Counted from the stretch's first letter, positions 24,783-35,219 are shown. The stretch is DNA of 64,000 bases from Gerris lacustris (GCA_951217055.1 OX578279.1:30964173-31028172); one strand, 5' to 3'. Notes: generated from the letters alone by a model not told the origin. A program made the numbers and translations.

Positions 24783-25395
24783 ATACCGCACATCTGAAGA
24801 TTCGCGCTCGAGGATCGCCAACGTTCGCAAAAGGAATTCGTCCGTTCATCCATGTGAACCGACTGTTTATTCACTCGCCTCGTCGATACAAGCCTGACTG
24901 TCCTAAAAAACCACTCCCAGCGCGAGCCCTATGAGCGGCGAGGCGATTGACGAGTGAACCAACTACACATTCGCCTCCACCAATCGTGCGAATGTGTAGA
25001 TCCGCCATAGGGACTTTTATGTGAATCTAAAAACGCATTTAAGCATACGCAAGAATTGGGAGGGGAGGGAGGAATGTGTAGTCGGTGTACTCGTCATTGG
25101 CCTCGTCGATCGCCTCAACGCACGTGGCGTTCGCACACCTAGTGGTGTTTAGGACGAGTCAAAGGCTTGTATCGACAAGGCGAATACTCGGCGAGTAACG
25201 GTCGGGACGAACAGACGATAGCCATTCGCGAGAGTCGCGATTCACGAGCACGAATTTGTTGTGTGTAGCAGTGGCGTAGCTAGGGCATTGGGGCCCCTCA
25301 CGATTTGGGGGCTCCCTGGCGGTGGGGGCCTCCCCGAAATGCGGGCCCGTGCGGTGCGGGCCCATAGTTACGCCACTGGTGTGTAGATGCGGTAT
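24783..25395. mobile_element. GC-rich foldback element, interrupted by a hAT-type MITE
   Basis: The left half reads ATACCGCACATCTGAAGATT, then CTCGCCTCGTCGATACAAGC and GAGGCGATTGACGAG. The reverse complement of the right half repeats these in the same order (ATACCGCATCTACACAC, TTGTCGATACAAGCC, GAGGCGATCGACGAGG). A short central hairpin CTACACATTCGC (24963-24974) / GCGAATGTGTAG (24988-24999) lies towards the loop. It is far more GC-rich than its surroundings. The right arm is interrupted at 25269-25378. Without that insertion the element is about 495 bp. No coding capacity. Confidence 0.85.
25269..25378. mobile_element. hAT-type MITE, 110 bp, exact 8-bp target duplication
   Basis: The ends are inverted copies of CAGTGGCGTARCTA (left 25269-25282, right 25365-25378). 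The octamer GTGTGTAG flanks it exactly on both sides (25261-25268 and 25379-25386). TIRs beginning CAGTGGCGTA with 8-bp duplications are established features of hAT elements. The interior is GC-rich (GGGGCCCC, GCGGGCCCGTGCGG) and non-coding. It sits within the right arm of the foldback element, so it is the younger insertion. The exact duplication suggests modest age. Confidence 0.93.
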
Positions 25396-26600
25396 AAGTA
25401 TTAAATCGAACATTTCGAAGTCAAGATATTGTATACAATTAAATTGAGAACATACAACTAAATTATTCCATTCAATTACCAAGAGGAGACTTTTCAAGAT
25501 TTTTACACCTTTGCCTAATATCATTCTAAACATTAAAGTGTCAATTACTTTTGTAATAATTTCTTGACTCCGAAATACAGATGGGTATGTCAATGTTTAC
25601 AGGAATACCTGAATAACCAAAATTATTGAGTTTGTGTGGGTCACCTAGTGAAATCCATTTCCTTTAACACTTATTCAACAGCTGTTTTTAAAGTCTTCGA
25701 TAACAAGTTAAACATTTTCCAATACACTTCAACTTCCAATATAAAAGAAGAGACCTTTTCAAAACACAATAAATAAAACACCCAAGCGAATGCCAATGTT
25801 ATAAAAACGTCTTAAATCACAAAGACATTAAAATCTTGAGTTTTAAATGCAAGCATTAATACTAGATGGAAATATGAAGAATGAAAGTTCGGGTGTAAAA
25901 ATGAAGTGTCGTGCAGAGTTGTTTCATAGACTGAGCGGCTCCTCATTTATCGATTCTCTGGCACTAATCAATAGCCTGCCTTCTACACTTTCACCCTTAC
26001 CAAGTATAACCACGATATTACCTTAACCTTCTTAGTATGCTTCTTAACTACCTTGTCAAGCAACAATACTTCGATTCATCAATGGATCGTTCATAGGAAA
26101 AAAAGGCAAGTAAAACTGACAAAATTAAAAACAATTCTCAGAAAGTCTTGTTGCTTATCCATTCAATATTGAAATTACACATTTCTGGTGGTGTGTTTCT
26201 TAAAATACTTCTGTTTTTCCTTTCACTTAATTAATGTAGGTAAATTTGCGTTTCTTTTGAATTAGTATTTACGTTTATATTTAATCTATTTATTAAAAAA
26301 AATGTACATAAGAATTCCTTTATTTTTGATAAATCGATGTCACATTGAATATCTGAGCTTCTTGTTTATAAGAATTCGCATCATAATAATTTTATCTTAT
26401 TATGTCTAGAAAATGTCTTTCTAATCAAATCCCTATTTAAACCACAATTTTTTAACATCTTTAGATTCCCTTCATTCTCTTTATAGTGCCACAAATTTAA
26501 ACCGATAGCATATACATTAAAATTATTTTATGTTCAGGGAGACTGTTATTTAAAAAAATATGATTTTCATAGCTATAGATAACTTATTCATGCGCTGGAA
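25396..26600. other. AT-rich stretch without a recognisable gene
   Basis: The 144-codon minus frame at 25159-25593 runs through the foldback and MITE and is a by-product of their GC-rich sequence, not a gene. The remainder is AT-rich and featureless. Confidence 0.65.
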
Positions 26601-27180
26601 AAAAATGAAAAGTTGGCGGTTATTTTTCACCCTTTACCCGGTTCAAAGCCCTCTTTTTTTGGTCAAGCGTTGTTAAATGAAGCAGTTAATTCACGAGGCC
26701 TTATACTATGAGAAGGACAAAAGATATTTTTGAGCAATCCTTAGAAAACCTTGGACGTCTTCACAGACTAGACTTAAAAGACAACTGCGAAGCCATTTAT
26801 CACAATGCCCGTTCGAGGCTTAAAAGTGTCTGAGACTACAGAAAGGAGCGACAGGCCAAAAAAGCAGAAAAATATGACGTCTAAATCGGTGCCTTAGGGA
26901 TAGAAGTGGCAGGAAAGAGTGGGCATGTGACGTCATATCCTAAAGAGGTCCTGTCGTCGGCGACATTAAAAGGAAAACCACCTGCCACCTGCCAGGACGT
27001 GATACTGTGGAGAGGGTGTTGCCTTGGGTGTAGGGCGCGAGTACGACTACACGAGCTCGTGCAACTTACAGCCGTGGAACAACACATCAACCATTCCCAA
27101 CACGCTCCAAACCACTGCCATAAGACACACGATCAATCATACCACCTCCATCTCCTGCATTTACCTTAAGCTACAAGCCT
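26600..27180. other. GC-richer pocket with CRE-like and E-box motifs
   Basis: It contains the palindrome TGACGTCA (26928-26935), the consensus cyclic-AMP/bZIP site, and two adjacent CACCTG E-boxes (26979-26984 and 26986-26991). Frames are open on both strands over 26881-27169 without a recognisable domain. A 41-codon plus-strand frame at 26708-26833 (starts MRRTKDIFEQSLENLGR) has balanced composition but no known family. It could be a promoter/enhancer, a small conserved peptide or an exon. Confidence 0.3.
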
Positions 27181-27800
27181 TTTTATGGACCAATCATAAA
27201 AATAGTTAATTGAAAGCAGCAACATTTCTAAAGACTTTTTCCACGTCAGATTACCATTTTTTTATAAGAGGTGATATAAACTCAAAATGGGGGGAAAAAA
27301 GTTTGAATAGATAGAAATATATAATACAAACGTATAACATTAATTCCAGATACGTACACAACTCTTCAGAAATACCTGCCGTGATAAATAGTCGTGAAGA
27401 GCAACTGAGTATACTATACACTTAACTTATAAAGTCCGACAAGTTCTTTAGACAGTAACACCAGTGTGCATTAATAAATCTATCTGTAGCTGTAGCATAC
27501 TATTTTTTAACACTTCTCCAGCAAAAATTGTAATTTAAACTAGCTGTAAAATATATATTCTTATTTTTTTATTTATTTATTTATTTTTTATTATTATTTT
27601 TTTTTTTATAAATTACTAATATTTGTTCTACGGAGACCTCTAGGCCTAATGTAAATTCATAAGAGGCTTTTCTTTCTATTATGGTGGAAAAGGTTAGAAA
27701 TGCCTTTCAACTTAGCTAGACAAATTTCTTAAGCTATATTAACTAGTTATATTGTTAGAAAGTTAATTTTCTCCAGAAGACGATATCCAATAACAGTTTT
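27180..27800. other. AT-rich stretch with a T-rich simple repeat
   Basis: 27556-27608 is a TTTA/TTA-rich low-complexity tract. No gene is seen. Confidence 0.7.
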
Positions 27801-28250
27801 TGATTACTGGTTTAGACTGCTGTTAAATGTGTAGAGGCCCATAAACAAGTGAATTGGATAGTAGTTGAGCTGATGGTTAGAGATATGATGGATGGGCGTG
27901 CGAAAAGGCCCAGGTCGAGCGAGAGTCGGCTGACATCGAGATGCTTGAGGAGTATTTCTCATTAGAGGCATTACGACGGTTTTACAACAGCATCCCAAAA
28001 CAGTCGGTTAGTTTAAAGCAACGATGGTAAGCAAGGATGACGGATTAGCGGCAAGGAAGAAGCGGCTTCCTTCATAGCCTCCGTCGGAGCTAGAAGTGCT
28101 GTCACGGATATTTCCTCTTTCATGACGTCTGAGGGCGCCAACTTGAAACAACCCCTTGGGAAGCTCAAGCGTACCGCGGCACCTTTGACAGCTGTTACTA
28201 ATTTCACACCCGGTGTTCCTCTCGCTTCAAGTGCTGTGTAACTCTCCCGA
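27800..28250. other. GC-richer pocket, possible isolated exon
   Basis: From about 28010 to 28250 GC rises to near half. A minus-strand frame stays open for roughly 79 codons (about 28013-28252, containing KGAAVRLSFPRGCFKLAPSD), and a plus-strand frame stays open for about 65 codons (about 28032-28240, containing GARSAVTDISSFMTSEGANL). Amino-acid composition is balanced in both, unlike the AT-rich frames elsewhere. I cannot assign a family or choose the strand, and no convincing splice sites bound it. Confidence 0.3.
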
Positions 28251-30610
28251 GTTCATATCAAGTTTTAAGTGTCAAGACAGTAAACTCTGACGGGCCTCTG
28301 CGAATACATTCGTGTTAAAGCTCAAATACAACTGTAAAGCTTTGTTTCATACATTCTGAATTATTTAGTCTCCTCGAATCTTCCAGTCACACTTGTTTTT
28401 CATAATAGACATTAACATAAGCCTCAAAGACTCTAAACCCTTCACTATTGCTACCCCAAACAACTGTCAGCTTCATATAGGGAAGAAAACATCAGTTCGA
28501 CATTTGAACATTATTTAAAACCTTCTGACCTATATACGGTTTTGTTTTATTATAATAATCGTACTTTCTCTTTCAAATCCATCCGTCATATCGAGTTTTA
28601 ACACAGTCACTGTAAATCTTTTCTGTCATCCTGTCGGAACAATAGCTTATCTGATGCACTGCCAACAAGGATAAAGTTCTGTAAGCCTGAATAGCATAAA
28701 CATCAAGGCTTATAAGAGAGTGAAATTGGAATAAATATTCGCATTTTCCATCTTGTGGTTAGATACTAAGAGACAGGATAAAACATAGTTGTAAAATATA
28801 TGTTTTTTGTTTATTTATTTATTATTTTCGTCAGTTACCCAATACAAGAAAAAGTATAAGACAATTTTTTTTTGTTTTAAAATCTGTGCACAACTTGTTT
28901 CCAAATGAAAAGAACATTTATTTATTAATAAACCTTAAAAACACATTAATAAACTTCTGTTAAAATTGAAATTTTTCCTAATGATTAATTAAGTAAATAT
29001 GCTATAATAACAAATAGTATAAAATAAATAAATATAAAAAAGAAGTTAAACGAACAATATTTCTATCCTGTCTCCGAAGACAAAAGAGCAATATTAAAGA
29101 GAAGAAAAAAAACCCTTCTTACAAAACGAAGTGCAGCTTTTTTGAGAAAACGTTTCTAATTAGAAGGCTCTGTAACCTCCCTTCTCCCTCTATACCTAAG
29201 GGATCTACCAATTACCGTTCTGAACAACCCGGTGTGTCCCTCCACACTTTAAACATGACGGTAATTGTTGTTCGGCATCCAACATCACCGAGTCTACGAT
29301 ACAGGGCTGAATACCATCCATTAACCCTTTTCTCATTCGTTTAATATGCACTATTTTCTTTAAGATGAAATAACTGTCTTATACGCTTCATATCAAGTTA
29401 TTGTTCCCGACACCCTTTTTTATGTAATGACAAGGCTTAAGATTACGGTACCTTATTATTGAAGTGGTATTATAATTATTAGTTAAGCAACGCATTATAC
29501 TTTTAAGACGTCAGTCTTAACAACAACAGGGATGTTAATAAGAGTTTTTATATACCTACATATAATTGATACTTGATCCTAGTTTGAAAAAAAAAAAATA
29601 TATATATAAATATATAAGATTTTTATTTAAGATGCTTTTTAATCAAACATTGTTAACATCTGGTTTTCTTTAACCATATTATATCAAGTAAGTAGTCTCA
29701 TGTCACCTTATTATTAACATAGAAGTATTAATTAAAGCTAAATTAACTGAAAGAATGAAGCTATATATCAGTGGGATGTCATTTATAGACATTTTTATAA
29801 CAGATTTACTGGTTGCGTACATAAACTGTAAAGTTTATACAGCTGATGACGACTCACTAACCCCAAGACATCCATTACATACATAGGTGTATAAGTCATT
29901 TGCAGGCCTAAGTCCTCTAAGGGCTATTGCGCTATGGAGTTTAAACAGATTTGATAAAGAAATAATGCAAAGTATAGTTGATAATTTGACTAACTGATTA
30001 TTTCGACCAAAATCATACAAACAACAACTTGATCATATTACTTAAATAAACCATAATAAAATATTCAATTCAGATTTACTGCTTTTGACCATATAGAGTT
30101 GTTGAGAAATCATAGGTAAAATAAACATTTGTTTAAAAGGTTATAACAATAACTCATCAACCAACTCATAAAGTTGTATGTGTTAAATTTAAAAATGTTT
30201 ACTACACCACCGACATAGATAAAGAAAAGTTAACAACGGGAATAAATGAAGATATAAGAGCAATTCTCTACATAAACCGTAATGTTTCTGTATAAATTAT
30301 CATTAAACTTTTAATGTTCTTATTTGAAGAGATTTATCATGAATTTAAAAAATACGCTATGGGTAAAAGTCTATGTTGTAAAAATTGATCAAGCCTTCAG
30401 ATCTCTGTTGAGATTTATACAAAATTAAATCTTTCTATCTTGAATGTGAAACTTACTCATATTACATTAATATAAAATATGTAGCAAAATTGATCAGATT
30501 ATCGCTTAAAACCACAGTAGCTAAATGTAAAATACAGTTTTGACAACCAGTCGGTTATCACTGGTGAGAACGCAAGTACATAGTTAAAAACAGACTGAAT
30601 TTAACATTAC
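28251..30610. other. AT-rich stretch without a recognisable gene
   Basis: Low-complexity AT with TTTA runs (28800-28830) and a TA-rich tract (29596-29616). Frames are short and have no recognisable domain. Confidence 0.6.
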
Positions 30611-30617
30611 ATTTAAG

Positions 30618-30839
30618 TTATCTCGATGCAGTTTTCACACGAGTTGCGTACCGTACTTTATCTACGATTGTTAGATTTAAATAATAAATACAGAAAAAAA
30701 TAAACTTGGTGTATGAAAGTTCGTATCTCTCTTGATAAAAATGGCATTAATTCTTGAGTTGTATATTTTTTGCCGAATTAATTATTTCTGGAGGAGTATT
30801 ATTCTCCACATTTTCGTCAAAGTCACTTGATTCACTCAT
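30618..30839 (-). pseudogene. Broken 5' part of a Crypton-like tyrosine-recombinase gene (tentative)
   Basis: On the minus strand an ATG at 30839 in a good context (AAACAATG) opens a 30-codon frame beginning MSESSDFDENVENNTPPEI and stopping at TAA (30747-30749). The same frame continues for another 42 codons to the next stop (30618-30620) and includes QERYELSYTKFIFF. The pattern of an acidic N-terminus followed by a 'RYExxYxxF' helix is what I know from the N-terminal region of insect proteins related to Crypton-type tyrosine recombinases; this is recall of a motif style, not a search. No catalytic Arg-His-Tyr region is present. It is best read as a decayed fragment carried in a repeat. A host exon or an unrelated transposase are alternatives. 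Confidence 0.4.
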
Positions 30840-30937
30840 TGTTTTTCACTAAAAACTCGATATAAACAGTTACTTTAGTAAAAGATCAGCAAATTAGTTT
30901 TGTTAAATGCAAACAAACTCGCTAATCGTGCGTAAAG

Positions 30938-30993
30938 CTGAAGAATTCCTCTTCCTTACCGCCCTGGGGTGGTAAAGAAGAGGAATTCTTCAG
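30938..30993. repeat. Near-perfect 56-nt hairpin
   Basis: A 23-nt left arm CTGAAGAATTCCTCTTCCTT ACC (30938-30960) pairs at 22 of 23 positions with the right arm GGTAAAGAAGAGGAATTCTT CAG (30971-30993) around the loop GCCCTGGGGT. The only mismatch is a C opposite A. It lies 99 bp upstream of the ATG of the minus-strand pseudogene. The size and pairing resemble a microRNA precursor stem, but such tight complementarity is equally typical of a young palindromic repeat. Confidence 0.85.
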
Positions 30994-31235
30994 AACTACG
31001 AGACGCGCATGCGCAATGAATACAAGTACGTAAAGTATCACTTTCTACGCATCTAAACTGAGATACAATGTTTATATTACGTATCAATCGTAGATAAAAG
31101 TATATAATATCTATACACTATTTTAATTATAAGGTCCAATTTAAATAATATGTACTTTCGATAAAATATTACAGAATAATACCATCTTAAAAATACTCTT
31201 ATCTTTGATTACATAGAACTAATAGGTAAATAGAT

Positions 31236-31482
31236 TTTATAAGTCTTCCCGTGGTGACAATGTTATGAAGGGTTTAGGTCCTGACGTTTAGCACCCAGTG
31301 TAGGGAACTTCTTCAGAGGAGTTCATGTTGTTCTAGAGAAGGAATAACGTTAATCAGTTAACGTTGTTACCTCCCTAGAAAACTATGTTCTCCCCTGGCG
31401 ATGTTCCCAACACTACACTGGGAGCGAATTGTCAGGACCTAAACTCTTCATGACACGGTCAACACAAGAAACCTTAAAAATT
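31236..31482. mobile_element. Palindromic MITE (about 247 bp)
   Basis: The left arm TATGAAGGGTTTAGGTCCTG then ACG...CACCCAGTGTAGGGAAC (31266-31302) pairs with the right arm, whose reverse complement reads CATGAAGAGTTTAGGTCCTG then ACA...CTCCCAGTGTAG. Weaker pairing extends outward through GTGGTGAC / GTGTTGAC to about 31236 and 31482. The centre is AACGTTAATCAGTTAACGTT. No coding capacity. A related decayed copy is at 38090-38245. Confidence 0.85.
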
Positions 31483-31638
31483 CTAATTGAAACCAACCGC
31501 GGAAGCTTAAGTAATAGTAGGTATCAATTTACCTTTAAGTGAATTACTTAAGGTAGTTACCTATAATAATATCTTCAAAATTCGCAGTCTAAATTAGTTA
31601 ACTTAATAAAATATTGAATCAACTACAGGCTAAATTTT

Positions 31639-31806
31639 GACTTACCATCCAATTTTTCACATGGATGATCAATAAGATGAGGGTTCTTGACCGAAGCAAA
31701 AATGTCAAGGGTCAGATAAGAGACCAAAAATGTTCCCTAAAGTTTGAAATGCATTTCTGGCAAGGACATTCGCAATGCTTCAGTTAATTTTAGTAAGCTC
31801 GGAAGC
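31639..31806 (+). repeat. Family A fragment
   Basis: GACTTACCATCCAA, ACCAAAAATGTTCCCTAAAG and the terminal GTAAGCTCGGAAGC follow the order seen in the full copies. The 5' two thirds are missing. Confidence 0.6.
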
Positions 31807-32340
31807 GATATATACCTTAATAAACCCTATTATACCTTAATTTAAAGAATACAACAAGTGAGAGATAAAAAATAGATTAAAAAAGGCGTCGCACAAGGAA
31901 ATTTTACAGCGTAATATCATATTTAATATGAGAAAGGATAAAAAAGTTCTTATTGGAAACACAATTTTTTTTAATAATGATATAGTAAATCAAGGCGTCA
32001 CATTGAATTGAAAATGCTAAGCGTAAAACTGAAGGTGGGGAAGAGAACAAGAATAATATCACGTTAACAAGGCTTCAGTTTATCCTTTAATACTCTTTAC
32101 ACAATACAACAGTGAAATAGGGTTAAACTCTTAGAAAGTTGACTAAGACTAAACACTAAATCTTCCCTTCAAACAACACCTTTGCTCCTCTCTTACGTGA
32201 GAACCATCTTATAAACCAAAACTGTCTCAACGCAATTTATAAACTGCAATATATCTACTTCATTATAATTTTCATGAACAACACTTATTCATAGTTTTAT
32301 CCTATTAAGATCTTAATATAGTTTTTAATTAATTCTTTAG
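31807..32340. other. AT-rich stretch, nothing identified
   Basis: No frame, repeat or structure that I can support. Confidence 0.6.
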
Positions 32341-32349
32341 CAGTAAAAA

Positions 32350-32930
32350 ATAGTCTACCAATTGGTGTGGCACATAGCTTCCTCGTATCCTATTACTAGA
32401 CAAACAATCATAGGTTAATTGTTTGGACTTGTTTCGATTTCCAGAGGGGTAACTCTAATTTTTATTCAGTATGACACATCCGCTGAGGGTGTCTGTGAGA
32501 CTATATAGTATAGGCTACTTTTAGCGGTATAATGTTTGTAAAAAACGTTTATGCGCACGCAGAAGAGAAAACAATGGGTACAGAAGGTTGAACTTAAAAT
32601 GGGACCAACTATGGGCTAATTAAGGTAAATGAAAAAACACACTAAGTTCTATAAGCTCCAAGGGCTGTTGAACCACGTGGATCGTTTTCTAATGGGCTAG
32701 TTATGAACTACCATCTAAATTTATAGATACAGATGAGTGGATTTAAAGTTTTATAGTTGTTCGCAACAATTTAAAACGACAGACCGAATGACCGAATCAC
32801 GAATGGGATTTTCCTTGACGTCTGTAACGGAATTCTGCCAAGGAATACTTACAGAACGATGTAATTTTTCCTGTCAATCGGAAACAAAAAACAATTGTTC
32901 AAAAAGATCACAAGGCTTCCGTTACCTCAA
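32350..32930 (+). repeat. Interspersed repeat family A, copy 2 (decayed)
   Basis: Starts ATAGTCTACCAATTGGTGTG then GCACATAGCTTCC. The middle is more divergent than in copies 1 and 4. The 3' stem-loop is cut after GCTTCCGTTACC. A frame open at 32737-32952 is a by-product of this repeat. Confidence 0.7.
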
Positions 32931-33440
32931 AATAAAAAATGAACTGTTGTGAATAATAAAATTTAAATAACAAGAAAAATTAAAATCCAAATAAAGTGTA
33001 AGTCAAAATCTAACAATCGAATTTTTGCGCCATCAATATTATTTCGTTTTATATTCAAATACTTAACATACTTAGGAGAAAGTAAAACAAACCTGGGTTT
33101 TACCTACTAGAGGTGAGACATATTACAAACTAATTCGAAATGATTCAATGAACTATAGTCTGTTGGTCTGAGTTACACTGTAGTATCTTTACCTAATTAA
33201 TCACCAAACTTTTTTTTTTTTAAATAAATCATTCAGAATAATAAAAGAACTTACAACTTTTTAAGAGCGTTTTCTAGATAGTCACAGCTCACTCACCTAA
33301 AAAAAAAAAAACATAATTTTAGTAAATATATTTATATACGATTAAACATTCAACAAAATTTAAAGAAAAAGGGTTTAATTTCAGCTTGAATATAAAAAAA
33401 AACCTTAGAGCTGTAATTTTAATTCTTACTCCATGTCTTT
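32931..33440. other. AT-rich stretch with a family B tail motif
   Basis: AATCGAATTTTTGCGCCATC (33017-33036) resembles the tail of family B. The rest is AT-rich without features. Confidence 0.5.
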
Positions 33441-33697
33441 TATACAGGGTGACGCGATATATATGTGAAAAAATGAAGAAGGTTGTTCTACGCCTCAAAT
33501 GCTACAAAAAACACTATATAAGCCATGGGTCAAATCTTCACCGTTCACTCACAAAATTAAATTTTATGATTTTTTAATTACATACCTTTGCTCATAAAAA
33601 TGCTTATTCCACCAAAAATATAAAAGCTAGAATAAAATGTTTGACACCGATGTAAAGCTGACAAAATTTCTATAAGAAAAATGCAATTTTAATTTGC

Positions 33698-34339
33698 ATG
33701 CCTTCAAATTATATGACAAAAATTTTATGTTCAAAAATACTTGGACTGTCAATTGACAGCACACTTAACTGGAAAGTTCATGTTAACCATCTTAGTAGTA
33801 GTCTTTCATTTATTCTGTACATGCTTTATAAACTTGGTTCCACTCTGGACAATGAAACTATTAAACTTGCGTACTATGCACACTTTCATTCACGAATGCT
33901 CTATTGTATTAAAGAATGGGGAGCTGCCCCTTCTGCTTATAGTATTTTTTTGTTACAGAAAAAAGCAATACGCATAATAAATAAGCTTAAATTTGATGCT
34001 AATTGTAAACAATTTTTTATAGATAATGGAATTTTAACTTTTTATTCTGCTTATATTTACTCATTGTTATTGTTTACTAAAATTAAATATGATGAAGGAC
34101 AGTTTAATAATGACAAAAGTCATAATTATCAAACTAGATTTACCACCAATATTAATGTTCCTATGTGTAGGCTTCACAAATCATTTCAATCTCCAGTTAT
34201 CAATGGCATAAGATGCTTTAATAAATTACCTCCTACTATAGCTGAGCTCCCCCAAAAAGCTTTTAAGAAAAGTATTAAAAAGATTTTAACTGAGAAGGCA
34301 TATTATAATTTATCTGAATTTCTTAATGATAATATGTAA
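33698..34339 (+). pseudogene. LINE reverse-transcriptase C-terminal fragment (Jockey/CR1-like)
   Basis: A 213-codon open frame. From about residue 10, SKILGLSIDSTLNWKVHVN matches the 'xFLGLxLDSxLxWxxHV' signature that follows the catalytic fingers and palm in Jockey/CR1-type non-LTR retrotransposons. Later residues (KKAIRIINK; HNYQTRFTTNINVP near 137-150; GIRCFNKLPPTI; a C-terminal ILTEKAYYNLSEFL) are typical of the end of that ORF2. The endonuclease and the YxDD catalytic centre are absent, so it is a 5'-truncated dead copy. The first ~10 codons derive from the inverted arm of the surrounding element, so the ATG is not the LINE's own start. The frame is otherwise intact to its natural stop. 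Confidence 0.85.
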
Positions 34340-34475
34340 ATGTTATTAATTGTTTATGTTGTTTTAATCATTTTATTATTATTATTTTTGTTCTTTTTGT
34401 ACCTCTACTGACTATTGTGATACTACTCTAAAGTTGTAACCGCATGTAAATAAATAAATAAATAAAAATATGTTT
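33735..34475 (+). mobile_element. 5'-truncated LINE copy with 3' UTR and A-rich tail
   Basis: The coding fragment is followed by a short 3' UTR and a TAAATAAATAAATAAATAAA simple tail (34446-34469), the usual end of a non-LTR retrotransposon inserted by target-primed reverse transcription. 5' truncation is normal for such insertions. The junction with the left inverted arm is near 33725-33735. Target duplications were not identified, partly because both borders lie in AT-rich repeat sequence. Confidence 0.8.
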
Positions 34476-34537
34476 AAGAAAAAAATTTAAAACATTTTTT
34501 TTTTTTGAGGTCCCATATCTTAGTAAAGAACAGAGCT

Positions 34538-34887
34538 CAATTTTTTCGGACTTCGTTATTGACTAACGTTTCGATCAATATTAATATTATTACCCATTCA
34601 AAAGGTGGAATGTTTAGTAAACTTCGTTGAAAGTGAAAAAGAAACATGTTTATTGTTGCTATTGTAGATACAACGATGAGTATACTAAACCAACCTTGCT
34701 TGTTTTTAATTATTTACTCACCTGTAAGTCAAGAATTGCAACAATAAACACGTTTCTTTATAACTCTCAGCGAAGTCTAATAAAAATTCCGCCCATTGAA
34801 TGGGTAATATTATTAATATCGATTGAAACGTTAGTAAATAAGGAAGTTTTTCCTGAAGTCCCAAGAGTTCCAAAAGTTCCGAAAAGC
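34538..34887. mobile_element. Inner inverted-repeat element
   Basis: The left arm GACTAACGTTTCGATCAATA then TTAATATTATTACCCATTCA (34560-34599) pairs with the right arm, whose reverse complement reads TACTAACGTTTCAATCGATA then TTAATAATATTACCCATTCA. Pairing continues through GAAACATGTTTATTGTTGC / GAAACGTGTTTATTGTTGC to a loop near 34680-34730. The frame 34627-34968 is a by-product of these repeats. The element lies wholly inside the composite at 33445-35207. Confidence 0.8.
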
Positions 34888-35219
34888 AAAGTAATCGATT
34901 TTTTTTTTTTATTTTTTTTTAAATATAAAATTTGTATACATTGTTTGTCATGTAATTTGAGGGCATGAAAATTAAAATTACACTTTTCTTATTGGAAAAT
35001 TTGTCAGCTTTACATTAAACATTTTGTTCTAGCTTTTATACTTTTGGAGCGTGGAAGTGTTTTTATAAGAAAAGGTATGCGATTTAAAAAAAATCATAAA
35101 ATTTGACCTTGCGGATTTGACCCATAGTTCATATAGCGTTTTTTGTGGCCCATAAGACGTAGAACAACCTACTTCATTTTTTCACATATAACGCCAGTCG
35201 CACCCTGTATATATTAGAA

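Larger units (their letters stand above)
33445..35207. mobile_element. Composite TIR element with ~250-bp inverted arms (1763 bp)
   Basis: Both ends read CAGGGTG inward, preceded by TATA on each side (33441-33444; 35208-35211), which could be a 4-bp target duplication or, being palindromic, part of the TIR. The left arm (33445 to about 33725) is matched by the reverse complement of 34920-35207: GTGAAAAAATGAAGAAGGTT then GTTCTACG, GGGTCAAATCTTCACCG versus GGGTCAAATCCGCAAGG, AAAAATATAAAAGCTAGAAT, and AATTTTAATTTGCATGCCTT then CAAATTATATGACAAA. Between the arms lie a LINE 3' end and a second inverted repeat. No transposase is present. The superfamily is not assigned. Confidence 0.85.

Noticed and set aside
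25159..25593. 144-codon minus-strand gene
   Set aside because: It runs through the foldback and the hAT-type MITE, including both TIRs; GC-rich repeat sequence simply lacks stop codons.
34627..34968. 113-codon gene
   Set aside because: Spans both arms of the inner inverted repeat and a T-run; composition follows the repeat.
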